Source: Hyphomicrobiales bacterium (GTDB lineage: Bacteria; Pseudomonadota; Alphaproteobacteria; Rhizobiales; Beijerinckiaceae). Taken from it: DNA of 64,000 bases. The position numbers and the translations under genes are program-made. The stretch's first letter is position 1. Every line of letters begins with the position of its first letter. Positions 17,756-25,096 of this stretch are shown here, piece after piece. The notes under the pieces are model-generated. The model made no database searches and was not told the origin of the DNA. It saw only the letters and a program-made list of their open reading frames with translations. The stretch lies in NCBI GenBank assembly GCA_930633525.1, contig CAKNFP010000001.1, forward strand, positions 1,032,001-1,096,000. Direction: 5' to 3'.

Positions 17756-18766
17756 ATGTCGCAGTCCTTGATCTACGCTCCCGATCTCTATCGATTCGAT
17801 CGTCTCTCGACCGACGACTACGAACCTGTGACCCGCTATGAGGCTTGGCGAGCCGCAGCTTATCATTCCGTCGATCTTTTGCCGCCGGAAGGCGGGGATC
17901 TCAGGGGTACTGTCAAATACGTACGTGGCAAGTCTGGCGTGTTCGGCAGTCACCAGGGATCCGCCCATCAAACCGTGTTCTCCCGCGAAGCGCGTAGTTC
18001 TGGGCTTGGCGAGTACATGGTCATCGCCTTGCTGTCGGAGCGCCGTGTCGCGCTCGAGGGGCCCGACGATGCGCGGATGATCGCCGAGAGCGGGTCTATG
18101 GCGCTCTACGATGTTGTCCGTCCGATGCACTACCGTTGGAGTGAAGGCAAGGATCTCTATCTCCTGCTGCCGCGACAGGTGGCCCTGGAGGCTATCGGCG
18201 GTGCGCTGGATGACCTCTCGCTTCCGCTGGAGCGGCAACGGCTTGCGCCTTTCCTGCGCACACAGATGATGAGCCTCGAAGCGCACGGCCATTGCCTGGC
18301 GCGCAATGAGCTGGCGTCCATGCTCGACGCGACGGTGGAGACGGCCTTGCTGTTGCTGCGCGGGATCACCCCGCGCGGAGCAAGCGGGGCGGAGCTGTTC
18401 ACGAAAGGCCTCTATGCCAGCGCCATCCAGTTCATGGCTGTGCATTATCCCGAGCGCCATCTTGATCCAGCCATGATCGCCCATGCGTTGGGATGTTCGC
18501 GAGCAACACTTTACCGCGCCTTTTCCGAACACAACACGACCGTGATGGATACACTCCGTGAACTGCGCATGCAGAAGGCACGCAGGAAGCTTGAGGCCTC
18601 CGCCAGTGTGAACGTCGGCACAGTAGCCCTGGCCTGCGGCTTTCCGGATTTGTCGGCCTTCGGGAAGTTGTTCAAGGCGCGCTTTGGCATTTCGCCGCGC
18701 GATTGGCGGGTGGAAAGCGAACGGCCTCGCGAAGTCGTTGAAGATAATAAAATAGCCGATATTTAA
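17756..18766 (+). CDS. AraC family transcriptional regulator
   Basis: A 336-residue regulator. Its N-terminal 200 residues resemble the AraC-binding-like domain (PF14525 type), and two helix-turn-helices are at the C-terminus: LDPAMIAHALGCSRATLYRA (first recognition helix) and VGTVALACGFPDLSAFGKLF followed by FGISPRDWR, the AraC signature. I chose ATG 17756 (MSQSLIYAPDLYRF) since AGG lies about eight bases upstream and earlier codons look non-coding. The base composition turns AT-rich immediately after its stop. Its target may be the CUT1 operon before it or the region after it; the sequence does not say. Confidence 0.85.
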   Translation: MSQSLIYAPDLYRFDRLSTDDYEPVTRYEAWRAAAYHSVDLLPPEGGDLRGTVKYVRGKSGVFGSHQGSAHQTVFSREARSSGLGEYMVIALLSERRVALEGPDDARMIAESGSMALYDVVRPMHYRWSEGKDLYLLLPRQVALEAIGGALDDLSLPLERQRLAPFLRTQMMSLEAHGHCLARNELASMLDATVETALLLLRGITPRGASGAELFTKGLYASAIQFMAVHYPERHLDPAMIAHALGCSRATLYRAFSEHNTTVMDTLRELRMQKARRKLEASASVNVGTVALACGFPDLSAFGKLFKARFGISPRDWRVESERPREVVEDNKIADI

Positions 18767-18930
18767 TATTTCTAGTGAGTGTTAAAAATAATTCATCTTA
18801 TAGCCCCGCCTCTATGCTTGGGTGTAAGTATTTTCGAGTAAAATTTCATATTTGCACGAGGTCGTGATCATCCTCGCTGTTTGAGAGTGCCGAAGCGTGC
18901 AAAGCTTTACGCAGACTGGCGGACGCCGCC

Positions 18931-19263
18931 CAGGCGGCAAGGATCACATCCAGGGCGGCAGCGGTGGTCTAGCCACAATACGATGTATGGCGATGCGATG
19001 ATCATACGTGAGCAGGTGGTCGGCGGTGACGATACGATCATGGGGGAGACTTCCTCAGTCAGAATATCGTCTTCGGAGACGCTGATGCGATGTCCGGGAC
19101 ATCGCAGGGCGGCAACGACGTCATTACTATGAGTAACTACAGTTACGCCACGGTTCATGGCGATGTGCGGGTGACGTCGGAGAATTCCGTTGGAGGGAAT
19201 GACACGATTACACTCGGCTCAGGCTTCTCTGGCGCGCCTCGCCCCTGGAAGGGGGGCGGATAA
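18931..19263 (+). pseudogene. Decayed RTX-type calcium-binding protein fragment
   Basis: Pieces of RTX-like glycine/aspartate repeats can be read, but only by changing frame at least twice. The order is GKDHIQGGSGG near 18935, then NTMYGDAMIIREQVVGGDDT near 18980-19035, then QNIVFGDADAMSGTSQGGND and VGGNDTITLGSGF up to a TAA at 19261-19263. No start codon or ribosome site heads an intact frame. I interpret it as the C-terminal remnant of a secreted calcium-binding protein inactivated by small indels. It lies in an AT-richer, otherwise gene-free stretch between the AraC regulator and the next ABC operon. Confidence 0.65.
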
Positions 19264-19365
19264 GCGCGATGCGCATCCGTTCCGTTTTCCCGGAGGTTAG
19301 CCCGTCCGCTTCAAGTCGTGCCGCGACCATAGAGAAGGTCGCTCAAAGATAAAATTATAACAATT

Positions 19366-19377
19366 CCAATATATTGG
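19366..19377. promoter_or_regulatory. Palindrome upstream of the second ABC operon
   Basis: CCAATATATTGG is a perfect 12-bp palindrome in AT-rich sequence about 104 bases before the first ABC gene, a plausible operator or promoter element. Partial outer symmetry (AACAA and TTGTT) surrounds it. Confidence 0.4.
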
Positions 19378-19389
19378 TTTTTGTTGCCA

Positions 19390-19474
19390 GTACGAAGTGG
19401 GGGCTCTATGAGAGCGCATCCATCATATCTGCGATGGGCGAAGAACATCTCTTCGCGTCGTTTTCACTTCGTAC
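19390..19474 (+). promoter_or_regulatory. Structured 5' leader of the second ABC operon
   Basis: GTACGAAGTG at 19390-19399 is exactly complementary to CACTTCGTAC at 19465-19474. In RNA the stem can be extended inward by four G-U pairs and one C-G pair. The right arm ends six bases before the start codon at 19481, where a ribosome site would be, and no obvious Shine-Dalgarno is present otherwise. A smaller GAAGA/TCTTC stem sits inside. This arrangement could control translation initiation. No known riboswitch motif (for example the thiamine-box core) is recognisable. Confidence 0.45.
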
Positions 19475-19480
19475 ACAAGA

Positions 19481-20263
19481 ATGATCATCTCCGGTTTCTC
19501 CAAGCGTTTCGGCGCCATCTGCCTTATTGCCGCGCTTGCGGTCGCCTGGTGGCAGGCTTCCGCCCGGGGCCTCGTCTCCACCTTCCTGTTGCCGACACCG
19601 CATACCGTTGTGCTGACGGGCTGGGAACTCGTCAGCGATGGCACGCTCGGCGCGCATATCGCCGTCAGCGTGGTTCGGATCGTTGCGGGCTACGTCATCG
19701 CGACGGCGCTGGCACTGCCCGTGGCGTTCCTCTTCGGCATTTCGCCCGCGGCTCAGCGGGCCTTCGAGCCGGTTCTGGAGTTTCTGCGCCAGGTGCCGCC
19801 GCTTGCGATGATGCCGCTGCTCATTCTCTGGCTCGGCATCGGCGAGACACAGAAAATCGGCATCATCGTTCTGGCCTGCTTCTTCCCCATATTCCTGGGC
19901 GCACTCGGCGGCATCGCCCAGTGCGACCAGAAGCTCGTTGAGGTGGGGCGCGCGTGCGCGCTTCCGCAGGGCGCCATCTTGCGCCGCATCGTGCTGCCGG
20001 CAGCGTTGCCGTCCATCGTCATCGGACTTCGCATCGCGCTAGGGCAGGGGTGGCGCGCGCTGGTCGGCGCCGAACTGGTCGCGTCGGCAGCGGGGCTCGG
20101 CTACATGATCGTCGACGCCGAGCAACTGGCGCGCACCGACATCATCATCGTCGGTATCTTCGTCATCGGTGGCCTCGGCCTCCTTGCCGATTTCGGCATT
20201 CGTCGGCTGATCGCCCGGACGGCACCGTGGCTGCGCCAACGCACCGAGATCACCCATGCTTGA
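19481..20263 (+). CDS. ABC transporter permease, NitT/TauT type
   Basis: A 260-residue inner-membrane permease of the SsuC/TauC family. It has about six helices (first at 9-30) and the binding-protein-dependent transport motif EVGRACALPQGAILRRIVLP at about 158-177, which docks the ATPase. It opens a five-gene operon in which every junction is an overlap or a gap of seven bases. Family substrates include sulfonates, nitrate, thiamine precursors and aromatic acids; the sequence alone does not choose. Confidence 0.9.
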   Translation: MIISGFSKRFGAICLIAALAVAWWQASARGLVSTFLLPTPHTVVLTGWELVSDGTLGAHIAVSVVRIVAGYVIATALALPVAFLFGISPAAQRAFEPVLEFLRQVPPLAMMPLLILWLGIGETQKIGIIVLACFFPIFLGALGGIAQCDQKLVEVGRACALPQGAILRRIVLPAALPSIVIGLRIALGQGWRALVGAELVASAAGLGYMIVDAEQLARTDIIIVGIFVIGGLGLLADFGIRRLIARTAPWLRQRTEITHA

Positions 20264-21044
20264 GGTGCGCGGTCTCAGCAAGCACTACAAGGTGGGCGAT
20301 CGCGACGTGGTTGCCCTGGCCGATGTCGAGCTGCTTTTGCCGCCGGGCAGTTTCACGGTTGTCGTCGGGCGCTCGGGCTGCGGCAAGTCGACTTTGTTGC
20401 GCCTTCTCGCCGGCCTCATCGCGCCGACGGTGGGAGAGATCCGCCATGCCGACGGTCACCGCCCCACGATCGGCTGCGTGTTCCAGGAACCCCGGCTTAT
20501 GCCGTGGCTCAGTGTCACGGGTAATGCCGGCTTCGGCCTCGTTGGCAAGGTCGCAAAGGCGGAGATCGCGACGCGTGTCGCAGCGGCGCTTGCGCTGGTC
20601 GGTCTCACCGAGTTTCGCGATGCCTATCCCGATCAGCTGTCGGGCGGCATGGCGAGCCGGGTCGGGCTCGCGCGGGCCCTCGTGCTCGAACCGGAGCTCC
20701 TGCTCCTGGACGAGCCTTTCGCGGCGCTCGATGCGTTCACGCGGCGCGGGTTGCAGGCCGAACTCACCGACATCTGGCTGGCCCGCCGGCCAACCGTTGT
20801 TTTCGTCACCCATGACGTCGAGGAGGCCCTGCTTCTCGCCGATCAGGTCGTGCATATGGACAAGGGCCGCATCATCGGGCGCCGGCCGGTCCCGCTTTCC
20901 CGCCCGCGCGATGCCACCGACCAGGGGCTCGTGACGCTGCGCCGCGCCATCCTCGATGACCTTGCGGGCGATGCCTGCCGGCGGGACGTGAGGCAGCCGC
21001 TCAAAGAAGATCCACGCGTTTTCCAACAGGAGACTATCCCGTGA
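20256..21044 (+). CDS. ABC transporter ATP-binding protein, NitT/TauT type
   Basis: A 262-residue ATPase of the same importer. Walker A is GRSGCGKST (about 39-47), the Q-loop is CVFQEPRLMPW, the signature is LSGGMASRVGLARA, Walker B is LLLLDEPFAALDAF, and the H-loop is VFVTHDVEEA. The signature has Met where most family members have Gln, a tolerated variation. The gene overlaps the permease gene by eight bases and its stop overlaps the binding-protein gene by four. Confidence 0.93.
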   Translation: MLEVRGLSKHYKVGDRDVVALADVELLLPPGSFTVVVGRSGCGKSTLLRLLAGLIAPTVGEIRHADGHRPTIGCVFQEPRLMPWLSVTGNAGFGLVGKVAKAEIATRVAAALALVGLTEFRDAYPDQLSGGMASRVGLARALVLEPELLLLDEPFAALDAFTRRGLQAELTDIWLARRPTVVFVTHDVEEALLLADQVVHMDKGRIIGRRPVPLSRPRDATDQGLVTLRRAILDDLAGDACRRDVRQPLKEDPRVFQQETIP

Positions 21045-22027
21045 TCCGCAATACCCGTCGCCGCCTCATCACCACCGCGCTGGCGCTTGCTGGTGCCCTG
21101 GCGCTCACTCCCGGCAGCATCACTGGCGCGCTCGCCGCGGAGAAGCCGAAGACGGTACGCATCACCTACGTGGCCTCGCCGTTCAACGTGCCGTCCATCG
21201 TCATGCGCGCGAAGGGCTATCTGGACGAGGCCTTCGCGCCCTATGGCATCAAGGTCGAGTCGCCGGAGATCACGTCGGGCGCCCAGCAGGTCCAGGCGAT
21301 CGCCGCGGGCGAGATCGACATTGCCAGCGTCCTTGGCGGGTCGTCGGCCATCCTCGGCAAGGCCAATGGCGCCGACGTGCTGGTGATCGCCGCCTACAGC
21401 CGCAACCCCGAGGCCTACGCCATCCTTGCGGCGAAGGGCGGGCCAACGAAGGTCACCGAACTCAAGGGCAAGAACGTGGCCGGCCCGAAGGGCACGGCGC
21501 TGAACCAGCTTCTCGCGGCGGCGCTGATCAAGAACGGCATGACGCTGTCCGACATCAATTACATCAACATGGATCTTGGCGCGGCCCGCGCGGCGCTGCT
21601 CGCCGGGAAGGTCGATGCGGCGACGCTCGCGGGCAATAATGCGCTCGCGGTGGAGGAGGCCGGCGGCCATGTGATCGCCAACGGCAAGGGGCTGTTCGAT
21701 CCCACCACCGTCATCGGTGTGCGCGGCGCGTTCCTCAAGGATCACCCCGATCTGGTCGAAGCTTATCTCACCGCCCACCGCAAGGCGCTGGACTTCATGG
21801 CGAAGGAGCCCGAGGAGGCGCTGAAGCTTGCCGCCGCCGAGCAGAAGATCTCGCTGGAAGACGCGCGCCGGATGAGTGCCTGGTATGATTTCACGCTCAA
21901 GATGAGTGACGCGGATGTGGCCAATCTCGCCGCTGACCAGGACTTCATGGTCGAAGCCGGCATGATGAAGAAGAAGATCGACATCAAGTCCGACCTCGTC
22001 GCGCCAATCGCCTTCACCCAGAAGTGA
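21041..22027 (+). CDS. ABC transporter substrate-binding protein, NMT1/SsuA-like
   Basis: A 328-residue periplasmic binding protein. A Sec signal peptide covers about residues 1-32 (basic MIRNTRRRLITT, then a hydrophobic core, cleavage after GALAA). The mature protein has the NMT1/THI5-like two-lobe fold with GAQQVQAIAAGEIDIASVLG near 80-100 and LDEAFAPYGIKV at the first strand-helix. Start overlaps the ATPase gene. It is followed within seven bases by two genes of unknown function that share the operon, which suggests the ligand is used by, or made by, those proteins. Confidence 0.9.
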   Translation: MIRNTRRRLITTALALAGALALTPGSITGALAAEKPKTVRITYVASPFNVPSIVMRAKGYLDEAFAPYGIKVESPEITSGAQQVQAIAAGEIDIASVLGGSSAILGKANGADVLVIAAYSRNPEAYAILAAKGGPTKVTELKGKNVAGPKGTALNQLLAAALIKNGMTLSDINYINMDLGAARAALLAGKVDAATLAGNNALAVEEAGGHVIANGKGLFDPTTVIGVRGAFLKDHPDLVEAYLTAHRKALDFMAKEPEEALKLAAAEQKISLEDARRMSAWYDFTLKMSDADVANLAADQDFMVEAGMMKKKIDIKSDLVAPIAFTQK

Positions 22028-22034
22028 AGCGGCC

Positions 22035-22682
22035 ATGATCGACGCTCTGCTCCTGGATTGCGAACAGACCGAGGGAGGCGTCAACCTCCTCACGAAGAGC
22101 CTTGATCTCGGCTCCCGACTCGATGTCCTCCCGCTTTACACGCTTGATGACATCGACCTCGCTCGCTATCGCGGCCTGCTGATCGGCCTGCATGCCGATC
22201 AGCGTTATCTCTCGTCCCGCAAGCCACAACTGGAGGCGTTTCTGAGGGGCGGCGGGACCATCGTCTTCTGCGGCCATGTCGCCTATCCGTTCCTCGATGA
22301 ACTCGCGCCGTACCAGGCCATCCCCGACTATACGGTGGATGATCTCGACGTCGCGCGGGCGTCGGACCACCCGGTCTGGGACGGTGTTGATGGGCGTGAT
22401 CTCACCTGGCGTCGGGGTGTTGCCGGCTTTTATGGTCGCGGCGCCAACCCGCCTCCTGCCGGCGCGCGCATCATCAATACGCTCGGGCCGGGGCGTCATC
22501 CGGTCGATTTCGAGGCGAAGCCCGCCGTCGGCGGCCGCCTTCTGGTGCATGCCGGCGCTGACCTGTGGGGCTATGCCGATTCCGGGAACAGTGCGGAGCG
22601 AATGGTGCCGCAGTTGTTCGACTGGATTGCCGCAGGGGAGAGCGCCAAAGGGGAAAGCGCCAAAGGGGAGGCTGGGCGATGA
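22035..22682 (+). CDS. Hypothetical protein, glutamine-amidotransferase-like, in an ABC operon
   Basis: A 215-residue cytoplasmic protein I cannot place in a named family. It has the look of a class I glutamine-amidotransferase/ThuA-type flavodoxin-like fold: alternating strands such as DALLLDCEQ and YRGLLIGLHAD, then LEAFLRGGGTIVFCGHVAYP at a position where such folds carry the nucleophile elbow. A Cys is present there but the GxCxG pattern is incomplete. The C-terminus bears a short tandem repeat (ESAKGESAKGEA) from a 15-bp DNA duplication near 22636-22669. Its stop overlaps the next gene by four bases. Both genes likely act together on the transported compound. Confidence 0.75.
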   Translation: MIDALLLDCEQTEGGVNLLTKSLDLGSRLDVLPLYTLDDIDLARYRGLLIGLHADQRYLSSRKPQLEAFLRGGGTIVFCGHVAYPFLDELAPYQAIPDYTVDDLDVARASDHPVWDGVDGRDLTWRRGVAGFYGRGANPPPAGARIINTLGPGRHPVDFEAKPAVGGRLLVHAGADLWGYADSGNSAERMVPQLFDWIAAGESAKGESAKGEAGR

Positions 22683-23311
22683 GCTTCGCGGTCGTCGAAG
22701 GCGGATGCTATTACCATCACGAGACCATTCACGCTGAACGGTTTCGCGATCGGTTCGACAAGGCCATCTATGCGCCGGAGTTGGCCGAGGGCGATCTGGA
22801 CGGCTTCTATGCCGTCATGGTCGCCGACCGGATCAGCCCGACAATCCTGCGGGCCAAGCGGCGGCTGTTTCTGCGCTATCTCGACCAGGGCGGCACATTG
22901 ATCGTGCTGGGGGAGAACCAGGCTCACACGTGGCTGCCGGGCGTGGAGTGGACGTTCAAGCCAACCAATTTCTGGTGGTGGCTCGACAAGGAAACCGACC
23001 CCGGCCATCGTATTGCAAATCCCGACCATGAGATCTTCCGCTATCTGCCGCAGCGTGCGGTGGTCTGGCATTTCCATGGATTGCTTCACCCGCCGGCCGG
23101 CGCCATACCGCTCGTGACCATCGCGCCGGAAATGGGCGGCGGCCAGGATGGCACCCTGCTCTACGACCATCCGGGTCTGGGCGGCGGCAAGGGGCGGCTC
23201 GTGGTGACTACGCTTGATCCGTTCTATCACAACGGCAGCCATTTCATGCCCATGGCCACCGCCTTCCTGGCGGGTTTGCTCGACTGGACAGACGCGACGT
23301 TCCGGCGTTGA
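22679..23311 (+). CDS. Hypothetical protein, second amidotransferase-like member of the ABC operon
   Basis: A 210-residue protein of unknown function starting at an ATG that overlaps the previous stop (ATGA). Its layout parallels the preceding protein: LRYLDQGGTLIVLGENQAHT aligns by position with LEAFLRGGGTIVFCGHVAYP, but with Gly-Glu instead of Cys-Gly, so the two may be diverged paralogues of which this one lacks a nucleophile. Distinct features are an aromatic cluster FKPTNFWWWLDKETDPGH (about 96-113), VVWHFHGLLHPP, and the histidine-rich C-terminal DPFYHNGSHFMP. These histidines could bind a metal or sugar. It ends the operon, just before a strong hairpin. Confidence 0.75.
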   Translation: MSFAVVEGGCYYHHETIHAERFRDRFDKAIYAPELAEGDLDGFYAVMVADRISPTILRAKRRLFLRYLDQGGTLIVLGENQAHTWLPGVEWTFKPTNFWWWLDKETDPGHRIANPDHEIFRYLPQRAVVWHFHGLLHPPAGAIPLVTIAPEMGGGQDGTLLYDHPGLGGGKGRLVVTTLDPFYHNGSHFMPMATAFLAGLLDWTDATFRR

Positions 23312-23312
23312 T

Positions 23313-23343
23313 CGGCAGGGCGGGCAAGCCACCCGCCCTGCCG
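23313..23343. terminator. Hairpin between convergent genes
   Basis: CGGCAGGGCGGG and CCCGCCCTGCCG form a perfect 12-bp stem around a seven-base loop, starting two bases after the operon's last stop and ending seven bases before the end of the leftward gene. It lacks a T-run but its position between convergent genes fits a shared terminator. Confidence 0.65.
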
Positions 23344-23349
23344 TATCCA

Positions 23350-23775
23350 TTACGCCTGATGCCAGTCAATTGCGTCCATCATCGCCGGCAATCCGACGAC
23401 AAGAAGCGCGACGTCGGCATCCCCGGCGTCGTGAGCGAGAGAGTGCGCAGGTGCGACGGGCTCCACCGCAGGCGCTGGTGGCATGACTGGTGACGGCGCG
23501 TGCGCCGCATCAGCGTCCTGGTCGCCATGTCCTTCCAGTTCGGGCAAGAACAGGCCGCCTGTAATAAAAGCCCGCGCGACATCCCACGTGGCTGAGACGC
23601 CCCAGCCGATGCCATCCGCTGCCTTTTGCAAAAGCCAGCCATCAAACTCCAGGAATTTCGCGATACCGGAGCCCCAGAGACTCACGCCGGCTTTCAATCC
23701 ATCTCCTATTGCGTCGTAGGCCGATTGCGCGTAGCCGCCCAAGCTAACGCCAAAATTCTCGAGAAAACTCGACAT
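23350..23775 (-). CDS. Hypothetical protein, 141 residues
   Basis: An unrecognised small protein. The start at 23775 is supported by an excellent ribosome site, AAGGAGA, eight bases upstream; an earlier in-frame ATG would need 106 extra residues of poor quality. The N-terminal 90 residues are rich in Gly, Ala and aromatics and should be amphipathic helices (MSSFLENFGVSLGGYAQSAY, then SLWGSGIAKFLEFDGWLLQK, then GIGWGVSATWDVARAF). A Pro/Ala/His linker follows (PSPVMPPAPAVEPVAPAH), then an acidic hydrophobic tail. No signal peptide is evident. A membrane-associated or phasin-like role is possible but unproven. Confidence 0.65.
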   Translation of the reverse strand: MSSFLENFGVSLGGYAQSAYDAIGDGLKAGVSLWGSGIAKFLEFDGWLLQKAADGIGWGVSATWDVARAFITGGLFLPELEGHGDQDADAAHAPSPVMPPAPAVEPVAPAHSLAHDAGDADVALLVVGLPAMMDAIDWHQA

Positions 23776-24073
23776 GAGAATAATCTCCTTTGGAACGTAG
23801 TCTTGTAATTTAGAAAATAGACGGATTACTTCTTGGTAATTTGCGCAATTTGGAGGGGATTTACTCATATATCTATCGCGAAGCGCTTTATTGCGGATGG
23901 TCGTGATATTTGGTATTCGTAAAGATGTGAGCGAGCGCGGTTGCGCTCTCGTCTTTGAGTTGAGGCACGGTGTTGCAAGCTGCGAAATCCACCATGTTGG
24001 GCTGGCGAGAAGCGGGGCCTGCATTTGGTGGCACCCGGCGAAATGCCGCGCACTCGGGCTGTGACGCAGCAGA

Positions 24074-25006
24074 ATGACCGATACGGCAGCCAAACTATTC
24101 CAACTCTATGAAAATGCACCCGTTCTCGTCGCGCTCTATGATGAGTTCGATCGTTTGCGTTACGCGAACAGGTCGTTTCGCGACATCTTTTTTCTCGATC
24201 CGGATGAGATGCCCCTGTGGTCGGACCTCATGCGGCGGAATTTCCACCTGCGGCGTGGCACGGTGATTCGCCAGGACGATTTCGAGGCTTGGCTCATCTC
24301 CACGCAGTCCCGCCGGGGCAAGATCGGCTTTCGGGCCTTCGAGACCGACCTGTGGGACGGCCGGTGGCTCTGGATGACGGAGACGGTGCAAGGTGACGGA
24401 TGGATGCTCTGTATCGCCAGCGACATCACGAATCTTCGTGTCGAGGAGCGCCTGGTGCGGCAGGATCGGGATTTTGCCATCAAGGCCGCCTATACCGATG
24501 ATCTGACGGGCATCGCCAACCGCCGATACGTCACGGCGCGCATCGAGGACATGCTGCGCCTGCCTGATCGCGACACCGGGCTTTATGGCTGCGTCGCCGT
24601 GCTTGATCTCGACAATTTCAAGTATATCAACGACCGTTACGGTCATCAGGCCGGTGATGTCATCCTGCGGGATCTGGCCACACGGATCATCGGTCGCGTA
24701 CGACGTTCGGATTGCTTCGGGCGGTTCGGCGGTGAGGAGTTCGTGCTCGTCATGCCCGCCACATCGGTGGAGGAAGCGGCGCTGATCGTGGAGCGCATGC
24801 TGGCGATCGTGCGCCTGTCGCGCCCCCTCCAGGCCTGGAATGACTTCAGCTACAGCTTCTCGGCGGGCATTGCTGCCGGGCGTCCGGATGATACCCCGAC
24901 TGATCTGTTCGGCAGGGCTGACAAGGCTCTCTATGCGGCAAAGATGGCGGGCCGCAATCGCATCCATATCGAAAGTGAGCTGCCTGATCAGGCAGCCGCG
25001 AGTTAG
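24074..25006 (+). CDS. Diguanylate cyclase with N-terminal PAS domain
   Basis: A 310-residue enzyme making cyclic di-GMP from two GTP. Residues about 5-125 are a PAS-like sensor (FQLYENAPVLVALYDEFDRL, DDFEAWLISTQSRRG, WMLCIASDITNL). The GGDEF domain starts around residue 140 (AYTDDLTGIANRRYVTARIE). The active site is RFGGEEF at 217-223, a functional GGEEF form. An RxxD (RRSD) five residues upstream is a product-inhibition I-site. No membrane segment is seen, so it is a cytoplasmic sensor. It is monocistronic and convergent with the AI-2E-type exporter gene. Confidence 0.93.
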   Translation: MTDTAAKLFQLYENAPVLVALYDEFDRLRYANRSFRDIFFLDPDEMPLWSDLMRRNFHLRRGTVIRQDDFEAWLISTQSRRGKIGFRAFETDLWDGRWLWMTETVQGDGWMLCIASDITNLRVEERLVRQDRDFAIKAAYTDDLTGIANRRYVTARIEDMLRLPDRDTGLYGCVAVLDLDNFKYINDRYGHQAGDVILRDLATRIIGRVRRSDCFGRFGGEEFVLVMPATSVEEAALIVERMLAIVRLSRPLQAWNDFSYSFSAGIAAGRPDDTPTDLFGRADKALYAAKMAGRNRIHIESELPDQAAAS

Positions 25007-25067
25007 GACGGCGCCGGCCACCATCGCCGGCAAACGCGCGGCTGCGCATTCTTGACAGCTCGCCTGT

Positions 25068-25096
25068 GCCGCCCTGCAGGTTTATCCTGCAACGGC
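25068..25096. terminator. Hairpin between convergent diguanylate cyclase and AI-2E family genes
   Basis: TGCAGG-TTTAT-CCTGCA with outer GCCG/CGGC pairing lies between the two stops. It is modest in strength and without a T-run. Confidence 0.35.

Noticed and set aside
19264..19480. Considered a thiamine, cobalamin or other known riboswitch for the leader of the ABC operon
   Set aside because: No consensus core of these classes is visible; only the inverted repeat can be supported.
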